Assembly: GCA_934630515.1 (NCBI GenBank)
Contig: CAKTVV010000021.1
Coordinates: forward strand, 1 to 47,985
Source: an uncultured Eubacteriales bacterium
Lineage (GTDB): Bacteria; Bacillota; Clostridia; Oscillospirales; Acutalibacteraceae
Direction of reading: 5' to 3'
DNA: 47,985 nt
The notes under the pieces were generated by a model, which worked only from the letters and a program-made list of their open reading frames with translations, did no database searches and was not told where the DNA came from. Each line of letters opens with the position of its first letter. Positions within the stretch are counted from its first letter, which is position 1. This document shows, piece after piece, positions 25,621 to 33,647 of this stretch. Made by a program: the position numbers and the translations under genes.

Positions 25621-27849
25621 CTATTTCTCCGTTATTTTTGTGCGAACAGCGTCCAGGCACCGGTGCATGGCTGCCACCGCCTGAGGGTCAAATACGGTGC
25701 CGGACCGTGCGTCGATGTATTCGACCGCCTCCTCCAGCGACCACGCTTCCTTATATGAGCGTTTCGTCGTGAGAGCGTCCAGCGTATCCGCCACCGTCAC
25801 GATCCGGGCGTAGACATCGATGCCGTCCCCCGCCCGTCCGTTGTAGCCGGTACCGTCGTAGTGCTCATGATGCTGGGCGGCGATCCGGGCGGCGATCTGC
25901 ATAAACGCTCCGTCAAATACGGACAGCAGCGCCTCGCCATAGGCGGTGTGCTTTTGGATCACCGCCCGCTCGCTCTCGGACAGCAAGCCGGTCTTGTTCA
26001 GGATCGTGGCGGGGATCATGATCTTTCCGATATCGTGAAGCATGGCGGCTCGGGCGACCAGTCCGGCGGTCTCCTCCGGATACCCCAGCTGCTCCATCAT
26101 CAGCCGGGTGTAGGCGGCGACCCGCTCCAGATGCGCCTGCGTATTGCCGCCGGTCCGCTCGGCGTCGGCAGCCAGCTCCGTAAACACCGTCTGCCTGTGC
26201 TCCTCCGGCGTCACCCCCGGCGTGAGCCGTGCCAGCGCCACGGCGGTGCAGCCATACAGCGTCGCCATCACCCCGGTGAAAAACGGATCCAACGCCTCCC
26301 GCAAATTTTCCATATGCAGCAGCATCGCCCGTCCGTCCGGCTCCGGGAACAGGAAATCAAAATAGGTCTGCGCAAATACATACGGCTTACCGCTGTCGGC
26401 GCACCGGGCTTCAATAGCGGCGGTACGGATATTTTCCTCCAGACGGCAGCTGTACAGCTGCCGGTAGACGCCGTCCTCCTTCATCAGCACCGCAAACGCC
26501 AGCGTCTCCGGATCATTTCCGGTGAAAACGGTGCCGCACAGCTCCTGCACGCCCTCGGCAGCGGTACGGCAGATCGTCTCCCGCTCCCGGCAATCCAGCA
26601 CCCGCCGCAGCACCGCCGTCGTCTGCTGAGCACAGACATCACACAGTGCGGTCTGGCGTTCCCGCACGACAGCATCCTCTCCCGAAAGCCCCTTGGCTGC
26701 CAGCACAAAGCCGATAAAGCCCACAAACGCCAGCGCCCCGATGAGACGGCAATAGGTGAAATCCGCCCGGGTGCGCAGGAAAAACTGCAGCGCACCGCAC
26801 AGCACATTCAGCCCCGCCATGCAGGTCAGCAGGACAAAAAAGCCCTGTGCAAACTGGATCCGCCAATCCAGCAGATCGGCGCAGCGGCGGGCACACAAGC
26901 CCATGCCCAGCGCACCGACCAACGATGCGGCCAGCAAGCCCCACCGCAGCAGCAGCGCCCCGGGAGCTATCGCCGTCGCCGCCGCCAGCAGCCCGCTCAG
27001 CCACAGCAGCAGCCGCAGCGGCACACTGCGGATCTCCAGCAGCGCCATCGACACCCGGGTCAGCACCAGCAGCAGCCCGATCTCCGCCGCTGCCGTCAAC
27101 GGATAGAATAACGGGAGATTGATCCAATAGGTGCTCCCGGCGATCGCCGGGAGTGCCGCCGTCAGCCCATACAGCCCCAGCAGCCCGGCGACCGCCAGCC
27201 CATAGCGGCGTTTTTTCCGCAGCGAGGGCAGCAGCAGCGCCAGCACCGCCGCCAGCAGCCCCAGCAGCAGTACGCCCCCGGCCAAAACCAGACCGCCGTT
27301 CAGCCGAAAGCCAAGATAACGCCCCGCCGGCGCCAGCTGCGCCGTAAGCTCCGGCGCAAAGGGCAGCCGCATGGACACCGCCACGGTGATCTCCCCGTCG
27401 CCGGCGGGCAGCAATACGGCATTGTACCGATTCCCCACCCATTCGTCGGTGCTATAATGATCATCGTATACCGGCTCACCGTTCAGCTGAATGTACAGAG
27501 GGGCATGATCCGTCCGCAGGATGAGCTGCCGCTCCTCCTGCGCCCCCTCCAGCGTCGTGCGCAGATGCAGATACGCCCCCGTCTTCTCCCGGGACATGGG
27601 CGTAAAGGCATTGGCGGTCTGCCATTCCACGCCTCTGCCGGAGGGGGGAGTCGGGCTGTTCGTATAGATATACTCCCATGAGGTCACCGTTTGTCCGGCA
27701 ACCAGGCTGTTCCCCACATGCTGAAACACATAGTTCACCGCCACCGTCAGCACCAGCAGCACGGCAGCCAGCTGCAAAAGCAGCCAGAGGTTCGTGCGTC
27801 CGGCACCCGGCTTTTTCCGTTTCGATGCGTCTGCGGTTGTTGTACCCAT
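25621..27849 (-). CDS. 7TM membrane protein with HD-GYP cyclic-di-GMP phosphodiesterase domain
   Basis: 742 residues. An N-terminal helix, an extracellular beta-rich domain of 7TMR-DISMED type (about 55-180), seven or so membrane helices (about 185-395), a GAF-like linker (about 400-550), and a C-terminal HD-GYP domain. The HD pair is at 605-606 (LHDIGKI), with HHEHYDGTGYNG at 660-671, where GYN replaces the usual GYP, and VADTLDALTTKRSYK. HD-GYP enzymes hydrolyse c-di-GMP. The domain order suggests an extracellular ligand, perhaps the glycan, controlling turnover. It stops 3 bases before the next ATG. Confidence 0.88.
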   Translation of the reverse strand: MGTTTADASKRKKPGAGRTNLWLLLQLAAVLLVLTVAVNYVFQHVGNSLVAGQTVTSWEYIYTNSPTPPSGRGVEWQTANAFTPMSREKTGAYLHLRTTLEGAQEERQLILRTDHAPLYIQLNGEPVYDDHYSTDEWVGNRYNAVLLPAGDGEITVAVSMRLPFAPELTAQLAPAGRYLGFRLNGGLVLAGGVLLLGLLAAVLALLLPSLRKKRRYGLAVAGLLGLYGLTAALPAIAGSTYWINLPLFYPLTAAAEIGLLLVLTRVSMALLEIRSVPLRLLLWLSGLLAAATAIAPGALLLRWGLLAASLVGALGMGLCARRCADLLDWRIQFAQGFFVLLTCMAGLNVLCGALQFFLRTRADFTYCRLIGALAFVGFIGFVLAAKGLSGEDAVVRERQTALCDVCAQQTTAVLRRVLDCRERETICRTAAEGVQELCGTVFTGNDPETLAFAVLMKEDGVYRQLYSCRLEENIRTAAIEARCADSGKPYVFAQTYFDFLFPEPDGRAMLLHMENLREALDPFFTGVMATLYGCTAVALARLTPGVTPEEHRQTVFTELAADAERTGGNTQAHLERVAAYTRLMMEQLGYPEETAGLVARAAMLHDIGKIMIPATILNKTGLLSESERAVIQKHTAYGEALLSVFDGAFMQIAARIAAQHHEHYDGTGYNGRAGDGIDVYARIVTVADTLDALTTKRSYKEAWSLEEAVEYIDARSGTVFDPQAVAAMHRCLDAVRTKITEK

Positions 27850-27873
27850 AGATCTCTTCTTACCTCATTTGCA

Positions 27874-28071
27874 TTACAGCTTGGAATACTTGCGCAGCAG
27901 CCGTTTCACCTCGACCGGGCTTTCCACTGTAGCGGTATCGCCCGGTGCGGCAGCCGCACACGCCCGGAGTGCCTCGTCCAAAATGGTGTAGGCCTTCCAC
28001 ACCTGTGCCAGCAGCGCCCGCAGTTCCTCGTTCTCCTGCAGCAATTCCTCCCGTGTTTTTTCCGGATCCAT
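27874..28071 (-). CDS. 65-residue coiled-coil protein
   Basis: MDPEKTREELLQENEELRALLAQ starts a short amphipathic coiled coil with a basic C-terminus (VKRLLRKYSKL). A GGGAGGGAG ribosome site lies 7 bases before the ATG, and the gene fits between its neighbours with gaps of about 25 bases, so it is a real member of the operon. No family is recognised; it may be a regulatory or scaffolding partner of the HD-GYP protein or synthase. Confidence 0.65.
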   Translation of the reverse strand: MDPEKTREELLQENEELRALLAQVWKAYTILDEALRACAAAAPGDTATVESPVEVKRLLRKYSKL

Positions 28072-28100
28072 TGCGCTCCCTCCCTGGTCGGCCGTCCCGT

Positions 28101-28718
28101 TCAGCGGGACGAGGTCATCTTGCGGATCATGACCTGCTCCGCTACGTCCTCCACGGTCAGCACGGTCTTTCCCAGCCGCTCCGCCTTGTCGGCGCCGGTG
28201 TAAAAGGTGGTGATGACCCGATAGGTATCGTCTCCGGCCCGGCGCACCGCCGTATCGTAGTAAATATCGGTGCCGTAATGCGGCTCCCACATCTCAAACC
28301 GCTGCCGTCCGGCATTATACAGATCCGCCTTGGTAATATCGGCGGGGATCGAGCCGAAGTATTTTAAGAGCTGCAGCTGGATCTCGTCGGCAGAGGTCTC
28401 CCGCAGCCGGTTGCCGGTACGGGGCATAGCGGTCAGATCCTCATAGTAAATGTGGCAGAAAGCAAACTGCACCAGCGCACTGACCGAGATATCCTCCGGC
28501 GTATCGAATTTCGTCTGTGCCAGCAGATACCGCAGCTCATAGCTGCGGTGCGCCAGCGCATCGGCGTCGATATAGTCCGGGATCGGCCGGTCGCTGTCCG
28601 CCGACCCAAGCTCCTCCGATGCGGAGGAGGTATCCTTGCGGATGCCGGGGTCTGTGTTGCTGCAGCCCGCCAAAACAAGCAGCAACAATGCCGCCGCTAT
28701 ACAAAAAAGCCGTTTCAT
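28101..28718 (-). CDS. lipoprotein of unknown function
   Basis: 205 residues with a clear lipoprotein signal (MKRLFCIAAALLLLVLAGC), a Ser/Asp-rich linker, then a compact domain with ELRYLLAQTKFDTPEDIS, FCHIYYED, and ending in YRVITTFYTGADKAERLGKTV and VEDVAEQVMIRKM. The ATG at 28,718 has a six-G ribosome site. First gene of the collinear exopolysaccharide block. No family is recognised; the ending resembles small NTF2-like or DUF4878-type extracellular domains only loosely. Confidence 0.7.
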   Translation of the reverse strand: MKRLFCIAAALLLLVLAGCSNTDPGIRKDTSSASEELGSADSDRPIPDYIDADALAHRSYELRYLLAQTKFDTPEDISVSALVQFAFCHIYYEDLTAMPRTGNRLRETSADEIQLQLLKYFGSIPADITKADLYNAGRQRFEMWEPHYGTDIYYDTAVRRAGDDTYRVITTFYTGADKAERLGKTVLTVEDVAEQVMIRKMTSSR

Positions 28719-28767
28719 AAGCCGTATGCCCCCCATTATTGTCGATCACTTCATCCGAAAACAGAAA

Positions 28768-28797
28768 TCGCTGCTGCACAGGGCTGTGCAGCAGCGA
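28768..28797 (-). terminator. terminator after the riboswitch-controlled gene
   Basis: TCGCTGCTGCACAG (28,768-28,781) is the perfect complement of CTGTGCAGCAGCGA (28,784-28,797). On the minus strand it runs into TTTCTGTTTTC, 46 bases after the InlB-repeat gene. No strong promoter is visible between it and the next gene, so partial read-through into the polysaccharide block is possible. Confidence 0.85.
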
Positions 28798-28843
28798 CAA
28801 AGGACGCAAAAAATCCGGTTGGCTGAACAGCGGATCGTGCGAT

Positions 28844-30034
28844 TTAATAATTCCACCGATAATCGGTATAGGAAATCGTCAGATCCTCATTGTTCTCAAT
28901 GAACAAATCCGCCGAACCCACGAGTTTGTACGCAATATACGCATCCGATCGGATCGTAGAACCCAAGGGCAGATTGACCGACAGGCTCTCCAACGGGGTG
29001 TTGACCACCTGCTTGATACCGGTCTGCTTGTTGTAGTCGGTCTTGAAGTGATACCGGTACGCCATAAAGCACCGGTTCACATCCGTGCGCAGCACCGGAT
29101 CGCCCTTGGGCAGCACGAAGGTCTTGGTCGCCGCATCGTAGCTGCGCTCGTCGTAGCGATCGGACACCCGCACGGTATACACCACCGTGCCGCAGATGCC
29201 GTGTCCGTCGTCGGTATAGGTATCGGTATCCCAGTCGTTGGAGCACATCTGGAATTTGTATTCCTTGCCGATCTCCAGATCGATGCTCTCGCCACCGTAA
29301 TACACCGTGCCGTCCTCAAACCGCACCGACATCTTCTTGGGGCAAACGATGCTGCCCTTGACGGTGTTTTTGCCCGGCTGCGTCTCGTCGGCGGCGGGCT
29401 GTTTTTTCCACATGGCGTACAGGGTCACCGTACTCATGCTCTTGGGATCGGAGAAGAACGCCTCGTTAAAGGCAAAGAGATCCCCGGGCTGATAGGTCTT
29501 GCCGGAGCCGTCCGCCGCCGTGTTCCAGCCCACAAAATCGTACTGCTTACGGGAAAAAGCGTTTTCCTGAATGGTCGCAGACTCGCCCTTATAATAGTGG
29601 GCGCCGTCGGTGGTGGCACCGGTCACATCATCGCCGTTGGGCTCATACAGCACGCTGCAGAAGGGCGTGATCACGCCGTCCACATGCCAGCCCTCGCTCT
29701 CCCGCTTGATGACATACCAGATCACGGTCTGTCCATCCTTCAGCTCCAGCTTGGGCGCATTCTGAAGATACTGATCCACGCCCTCGGCGTTGAAATAGCC
29801 GTTCGGCAGCTGGGTCACCGAGCTCTTGATGGAGCCGTGGCCCACAAAGGTATAGTTCTTCGTCGGCTCCGGAGCGGTGCCCACCGGCATCGTAAGCCCC
29901 TCGTTCAGAAGATAGAACTCCGCCTGCGTGCCCCAATTATCCCAACGATAGTGCTCATCGGCAGCCGCCGCAGACATCGCCAGAGTCCCCAGCAGCATCA
30001 CCGCAGCCAGCATAACGGAAATCCACTTTTTCAT
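28844..30034 (-). CDS. secreted protein with InlB-type B-repeat, under a c-di-GMP riboswitch
   Basis: 396 residues. A signal peptide (MKKWISVMLAAVMLLGTLAMSAAAA) and no lipobox. Around 170-215 lies a Listeria-Bacteroides (InlB B-) repeat: FVGWNTAADGSGKTYQPGD and then VTLYAMWKK. The flanking parts are beta-rich, Tyr- and Asp-rich. No LPXTG motif or C-terminal membrane helix is seen, so it may be released or held by the glycan. Its mRNA leader carries a cyclic-di-GMP-I riboswitch, which suits a biofilm matrix or adhesin protein, as seen for clostridial adhesins. Confidence 0.8.
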   Translation of the reverse strand: MKKWISVMLAAVMLLGTLAMSAAAADEHYRWDNWGTQAEFYLLNEGLTMPVGTAPEPTKNYTFVGHGSIKSSVTQLPNGYFNAEGVDQYLQNAPKLELKDGQTVIWYVIKRESEGWHVDGVITPFCSVLYEPNGDDVTGATTDGAHYYKGESATIQENAFSRKQYDFVGWNTAADGSGKTYQPGDLFAFNEAFFSDPKSMSTVTLYAMWKKQPAADETQPGKNTVKGSIVCPKKMSVRFEDGTVYYGGESIDLEIGKEYKFQMCSNDWDTDTYTDDGHGICGTVVYTVRVSDRYDERSYDAATKTFVLPKGDPVLRTDVNRCFMAYRYHFKTDYNKQTGIKQVVNTPLESLSVNLPLGSTIRSDAYIAYKLVGSADLFIENNEDLTISYTDYRWNY

Positions 30035-30077
30035 ACTGTGCTCAACCCCTTTTTGCTAGATATAGCCAAAACAAAAA

Positions 30078-30122
30078 GCTGCACTCATATTCAAGATGCT
30101 ACCATCTCAATATCAGTGCAGC
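30078..30122 (-). terminator. riboswitch expression-platform terminator
   Basis: GCTGCACT pairs with AGTGCAGC (outer arms 30,115-30,122 and 30,078-30,085 on the minus strand), with an inner ATATT/AATAT and AGATG/CATCT stem, followed by TTTTTG. Its 5' arm overlaps the 3' end of the aptamer, so the two compete. Confidence 0.85.
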
Positions 30123-30200
30123 CTGACGATCATGACCGAATAACCGGCTTTAGATTCATAGCTTTGCGTCACACGCTTTCGCATGCTTTGCCTTTAATTT
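30118..30200 (-). promoter_or_regulatory. cyclic-di-GMP-I (GEMM-I) riboswitch aptamer
   Basis: The minus-strand leader begins AAATTAAAGGCAAAGC, then a short stem capped by a GAAA tetraloop (30,177-30,180), the invariant GACGCAAAGC (30,161-30,170), and a second stem with a CTAAAGCC tetraloop-receptor side and ATGATCGTCAGGCTGC. These are the conserved blocks of GEMM-I RNAs in their usual order and spacing. The aptamer starts at the very 5' end of the predicted transcript. Overlap of its 3' end with the terminator arm suggests that ligand binding permits transcription (ON), but the direction needs measurement. Confidence 0.88.
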
Positions 30201-30206
30201 GAGGAC

Positions 30207-30235
30207 AGTATACCACACATTTTTTGAAAATGCAA
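30207..30235 (-). promoter_or_regulatory. promoter of the riboswitch-controlled gene
   Basis: TTGCAT (30,230-30,235), a 17-base spacer and TATACT (30,207-30,212) on the minus strand, placing the start a few bases before the aptamer. Confidence 0.8.
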
Positions 30236-30278
30236 GTGTTTTTTACAAGTTTTTTCATTTTTCTTTACGGGCGGCGGC

Positions 30279-30307
30279 TTGACGAGCCGTGAAAAAGGTA
30301 GTATAAT
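30279..30307 (+). promoter_or_regulatory. promoter of the DivIVA-like gene
   Basis: TTGACG (30,279-30,284), a 17-base spacer and TATAAT (30,302-30,307) on the plus strand, 32 bases before the ATG at 30,340. Confidence 0.85.
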
Positions 30308-30339
30308 ACGCAGTAACAAGATTTCAGGCGGTGAACAAA

Positions 30340-31368
30340 ATGAGCGAACTGAAAAAAGCCGTTTTGGGCGGGTATCGGCGAAAAGCGGTAGACGCCCGGC
30401 TGGCCGAGCTGCAGCAAAGACTGGACGAAGCCGAGGCGGACCGGCAGCGGTACCGGCACGAGGTGGAGAGCGCCGAGAGCCGGGTCGCCGAGTTGGAGCG
30501 CACGGCGGCGGACTGGCAAAGCAAGGCCGCTCAGCTGGAGGAAAAGTTGTCCCTGCTGGACGCCATGGCACAGCCGGCGCCGTCTCCGACCGCCGCAGCG
30601 GCTGCCGGAGACGGTATATTCGGCAACATCGCCCGCATCTACGAGCGTGCCTACGGCACCGGTCACCAGATCGTCTGCGACTCGAAAGAGACGGCGCTGG
30701 CACTGCTGAACGGGCTGGAGCAGCGCTTTGACGAGGTCATGGGGGCATCGGCGGAGACGATCCGCCAATATGAGGCGCTCAACCGAAATGTACAGGAGCT
30801 GTATGTGACGCTCAGCCACCGCATCAGCGATGTGGCAGACTCCACCTCCCATATGCTGAAGCAGGCAAAGGATTTCTACGGCGTTTACGGTGAGCTGAAG
30901 GAGGGCGTGGCATCCGCACGGGATAATGCCGCCGCCCTGCTGGGCACCTATGAGGATCAGGCTGCGGAGTTTTTGGGTACCGGAGACAAAGATGATGCAC
31001 CGGCTGCATCCACAGATCCGGTCGATGCACCGGCTGCATCCACAGATCCGGTCGATGCACCGACTGCCCCGGCAGAGCCGGAGATGACCACCGCCCAGCC
31101 CGACACACCGGCAGCCGCAGCCCCCGAGACCGCTGCAGAGCCGACGGCGCCGACCACCGAACCTATCGATGCTCCCGCAGCGCCCCCGGAGACGGAGCCG
31201 TCTGCCGCAGCCGATCCGGCAGCGGTCAAACCGCCCATCCGGATGGTGGTGTCCCCTGCCGCCAAGGCAGCGGGCGAATTCACCCAGTTCGGACGCAAGA
31301 GCCGCATTTCCCCGGAGGAGCGCAGCGAGCTGCTGCGCAAGGCGCTGCTGCGTAACGGCGGCGGCTGA
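30340..31368 (+). CDS. DivIVA-like coiled-coil protein with Pro/Ala-rich linker
   Basis: 342 residues. The N-terminal GGYRRKAVDARLAELQQRL resembles the DivIVA/GpsB start, where a Gly-Tyr turn contacts membrane and a VDxxL helix follows. A coiled coil runs to about 70, then a helical domain (about 95-210). A long acidic Pro/Ala/Thr-rich linker (about 215-300) holds two exact DAPAASTDPV units, and a basic tail (QFGRKSRISPEERSELLRKALL) ends the protein. The ATG at 30,340 is better placed than the GTG at 30,331, which lies too close to AGGCGG. A cell-pole or division scaffold is likely. One of few plus-strand genes, with its own promoter and terminator. Confidence 0.7.
   Translation: MSELKKAVLGGYRRKAVDARLAELQQRLDEAEADRQRYRHEVESAESRVAELERTAADWQSKAAQLEEKLSLLDAMAQPAPSPTAAAAAGDGIFGNIARIYERAYGTGHQIVCDSKETALALLNGLEQRFDEVMGASAETIRQYEALNRNVQELYVTLSHRISDVADSTSHMLKQAKDFYGVYGELKEGVASARDNAAALLGTYEDQAAEFLGTGDKDDAPAASTDPVDAPAASTDPVDAPTAPAEPEMTTAQPDTPAAAAPETAAEPTAPTTEPIDAPAAPPETEPSAAADPAAVKPPIRMVVSPAAKAAGEFTQFGRKSRISPEERSELLRKALLRNGGG
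30994..31053 (+). repeat. two exact tandem 30-bp units in the DivIVA-like gene
   Basis: The 30 bases at 30,994-31,023 repeat identically at 31,024-31,053, with a partial third copy beyond, coding for DAPAASTDPV. Identity at the DNA level points to recent duplication. Confidence 0.9.
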
Positions 31369-31423
31369 ACCGCACAATGACCGGGCACAGATCCCGCCCG
31401 GTACGATACAAGCAGATAGTAAG

Positions 31424-31462
31424 AGCCGCCCGTCCGGATGAAAAACATCCGGGCGGGCGGCT
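31424..31462 (+). terminator. terminator of the DivIVA-like gene
   Basis: A 17-bp stem (AGCCGCCCG...GGATG, one G-U pair) around AAAAA, ending in GGCTTTC, 55 bases after the stop. Confidence 0.8.
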
Positions 31463-31621
31463 TTCGGTTATTGCTTATGCCGGGCCGGCAGCGCTTTTCC
31501 CCAGCGAGCGTTTCTGTCCATCCCGCTGCCAACCCATCGGGGGCAGGAACACCGTCTGCATTGCTGCCGCCGCAGCGCCGACAGCCCATATTTCCGGGCA
31601 CGGTCAAAGCCTGCGAAGCCG

Positions 31622-31658
31622 AAAAGGCGTCCTGCTTCAATACAGCAGAACGCCTTTT
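31622..31658. terminator. hairpin terminator between convergent units
   Basis: AAAAGGCGT (31,622-31,630) pairs with ACGCCTTTT (31,650-31,658) with an inner CTGCT/AGCAG stem; it can serve both strands. The remaining sequence from 31,463 to 31,817 shows no convincing gene; a small GTCCGGC-AGTC-GCCGGAC hairpin lies at about 31,732-31,749. Confidence 0.65.
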
Positions 31659-31817
31659 CCTCATGCAGCCCCATCGTACCGGGGACTATATCTACTTTTA
31701 TCGGCTGCAGCTGAACCGGGAGAAAGAATCGTCCGGCAGTCGCCGGACAACGCCGCCCGGTATACTCAGCAAGCGGCAGCGCCGCAGGCAGGTGCAGCCG
31801 GGCAGCGAGGGGCGGCT

Positions 31818-32648
31818 TTACTCCAGACCCGCAAACACGGCGATGGCTTGCTTTACATTTTCCCGCATGGCCTTTTCCGCATCCAGCAGCGCATCGTGGA
31901 ACTGGACATAGCTCTTGCCGGAGATCGCCTCTCCGCCCGCCTTCGCCATGTAGGTGTAATAATTCACCTTCCGCACGCCCCGGCGTATGACCTCCCGGTA
32001 ATCCGCTGCGCTGACCCCCGAGCCCCCGTGCATCACGATGGGCACCGGGATGCGCTCATGGATAGCCGACAGGCGGTCAAGATCCAGCTTTGGCTGCGCC
32101 CGATAAAATCCGTGCGCCGTACCGAACGCACAAGCCAGCGCATCGATCCCCGTATCCGCCACAAACTGCACCGCTGCGTCCGGATCCGTATAGCTGGAGG
32201 CATCCGCACCCGCTCCGCCCTCCCGGACACCCATAGAGCCGATCTCCGCCTCCACCGAAGCGCCGGTATGCCTTGCCGCCTCCACTGCTATGCGGGTGTT
32301 GGCGGTATTCTCTGCCGTCGGCAGCACCGAGCCGTCATACATGACGGAGGTGAAGCCCAGCGCCAGCCCCTGCTTCACATACTCCAGATCCGTGCCGTGA
32401 TCCAAATGCACGCAAACCGGCACCGCCGCCCGCCGGGCAAAATGCAGCATGACCGGTGCGATCTCCTCCATGCGGCACAGCCCCATCTCCTCGTGCACCT
32501 GTGCGTGCATCAGGATCACCGGCTGCTGCAGCGCCTCCGCTGCGCCGATGACCGCCCGCAGGCTGGTCATGTTCGGCGTATTGAAGGAGCCGATGGCGAT
32601 CCCCTTATCCTCGGCGAGCTGCAAAATTTCTTTTAGTGTAACTAACAC
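31818..32648 (-). CDS. class II (zinc) ketose-bisphosphate-type aldolase
   Basis: 276 residues, of the FbaA/GatY/KbaY family. The catalytic Asp83 and zinc ligand His84 lie in HLDHG, with Glu135 (AEIGSMG), His179 (GTAHGFY) and His207 (MHGGSG) as further zinc or phosphate site residues. It starts at GTG (32,648) one base after the preceding stop, with GAGAGGG upstream. It should cleave a ketose phosphate to dihydroxyacetone phosphate and an aldehyde. Last gene of the isomerase-kinase-aldolase operon. The exact sugar is unknown. Confidence 0.88.
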   Translation of the reverse strand: MLVTLKEILQLAEDKGIAIGSFNTPNMTSLRAVIGAAEALQQPVILMHAQVHEEMGLCRMEEIAPVMLHFARRAAVPVCVHLDHGTDLEYVKQGLALGFTSVMYDGSVLPTAENTANTRIAVEAARHTGASVEAEIGSMGVREGGAGADASSYTDPDAAVQFVADTGIDALACAFGTAHGFYRAQPKLDLDRLSAIHERIPVPIVMHGGSGVSAADYREVIRRGVRKVNYYTYMAKAGGEAISGKSYVQFHDALLDAEKAMRENVKQAIAVFAGLE

Positions 32649-33647
32649 TTAAAACACCCTCTCAAAAGTATTCCGATCCCGGATGAACCGAAAATCCACC
32701 CACGTTTGTCCGCTCTCCCCCGCATCAAGGAATCGCAGCGTGCCGTTTTTCCGCAGCACATCCCGTCCATCGGGGGTGCAGTTGCCCGGCTCCAGTCCCA
32801 GCACATACTCCCGCCTGCCCATCAGCTTCCATTCGGTGAAGCAGGGCAGGGCCGCCGTATCGTACCGCATCACCAGCCCTCTTTCCCGCTCCGGATCGTA
32901 GATGCCCGCCTGTGCGATGCTATCCTTCGCCGCCATATCGTAGTAGTAGCAGCGCTCCTCGTAGCCCGCCTGCGGCTTTTCCGGGATCCGGGCGGTTTCG
33001 ATGTACTGCCCCGCATACGCATTGCGGGGCGTGACCCCCACATGGGGGATCCGCACAAGACTATGCTCGTTCAGGAGGGGGTATCCCATATTGCAGTGAT
33101 ACAGGATCATATACGGCGACGCCGTATCCCCCGCATTCGTCACGGTATCCTGCACGGAAAAGCGATCCGTCTCATATGACACCGTATACACCCGATCCAG
33201 CACCAGTCTGCGGCCGAACAGCGCCTCATCCCGTATCTGAAGCCGCACCGTCAGTCCGCTTTCCGTCTCCTCGAGCCCCAGCAGCTGCGCCGGAATATGG
33301 GAGACCGTGCCGTGCAGCGGCAGCGTCTCGCCCGCATCCGTGCAGGGGGTGCCGACCGCCGTCAGCCCGCAGGTGGTGAAAAAGCCAGCTGTAAAGGACC
33401 GCAGAAAGCCCGTGCCGACGCCGTCATAATACTGCGGTGCCACATAGCCGCAGGGCGCAAAATACCCCATATTATCCCCGGCAAAGATCACCCGGGAGGG
33501 GTCGCCCGCCCGATCCAGCGACAGCCACAGCTCCAGCCCCAAACCGTTGCGTATATACAAAAACCGCATTCCCTCGCCCCTGCCGCCGTGCAGCGTATAC
33601 TGCTCCGCCCCACGGGTCTGCAGAGGATTTCCCACATATTCCATCAT
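32649..33647 (-). CDS. DUF4432 family protein (aldose-1-epimerase-like fold)
   Basis: 332 residues. The GDPSRVIFAGDNMGYFAPCGYVAPQYYDGVG block, HGTVSHIPA, YHCNMGYPLLNE and LEPGNCTPDGR pattern fits DUF4432, a galactose-mutarotase-like sandwich. Members near sugar isomerases probably interconvert anomers or act on ketose intermediates. The start overlaps the kinase stop (ATGATG; either ATG is possible). Confidence 0.8.
   Translation of the reverse strand: MMEYVGNPLQTRGAEQYTLHGGRGEGMRFLYIRNGLGLELWLSLDRAGDPSRVIFAGDNMGYFAPCGYVAPQYYDGVGTGFLRSFTAGFFTTCGLTAVGTPCTDAGETLPLHGTVSHIPAQLLGLEETESGLTVRLQIRDEALFGRRLVLDRVYTVSYETDRFSVQDTVTNAGDTASPYMILYHCNMGYPLLNEHSLVRIPHVGVTPRNAYAGQYIETARIPEKPQAGYEERCYYYDMAAKDSIAQAGIYDPERERGLVMRYDTAALPCFTEWKLMGRREYVLGLEPGNCTPDGRDVLRKNGTLRFLDAGESGQTWVDFRFIRDRNTFERVF

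Noticed and set aside
17800..25758. Very long plus-strand frames (747 and 779 residues) opposite the polysaccharide genes
   Set aside because: Antisense shadows caused by high GC at third positions. The minus-strand frames hold complete domains, signal peptides and overlapping starts.
31438..31911. 157-residue plus-strand frame after the DivIVA-like gene
   Set aside because: It begins inside a terminator hairpin, crosses another hairpin and runs into the antisense of the aldolase gene.
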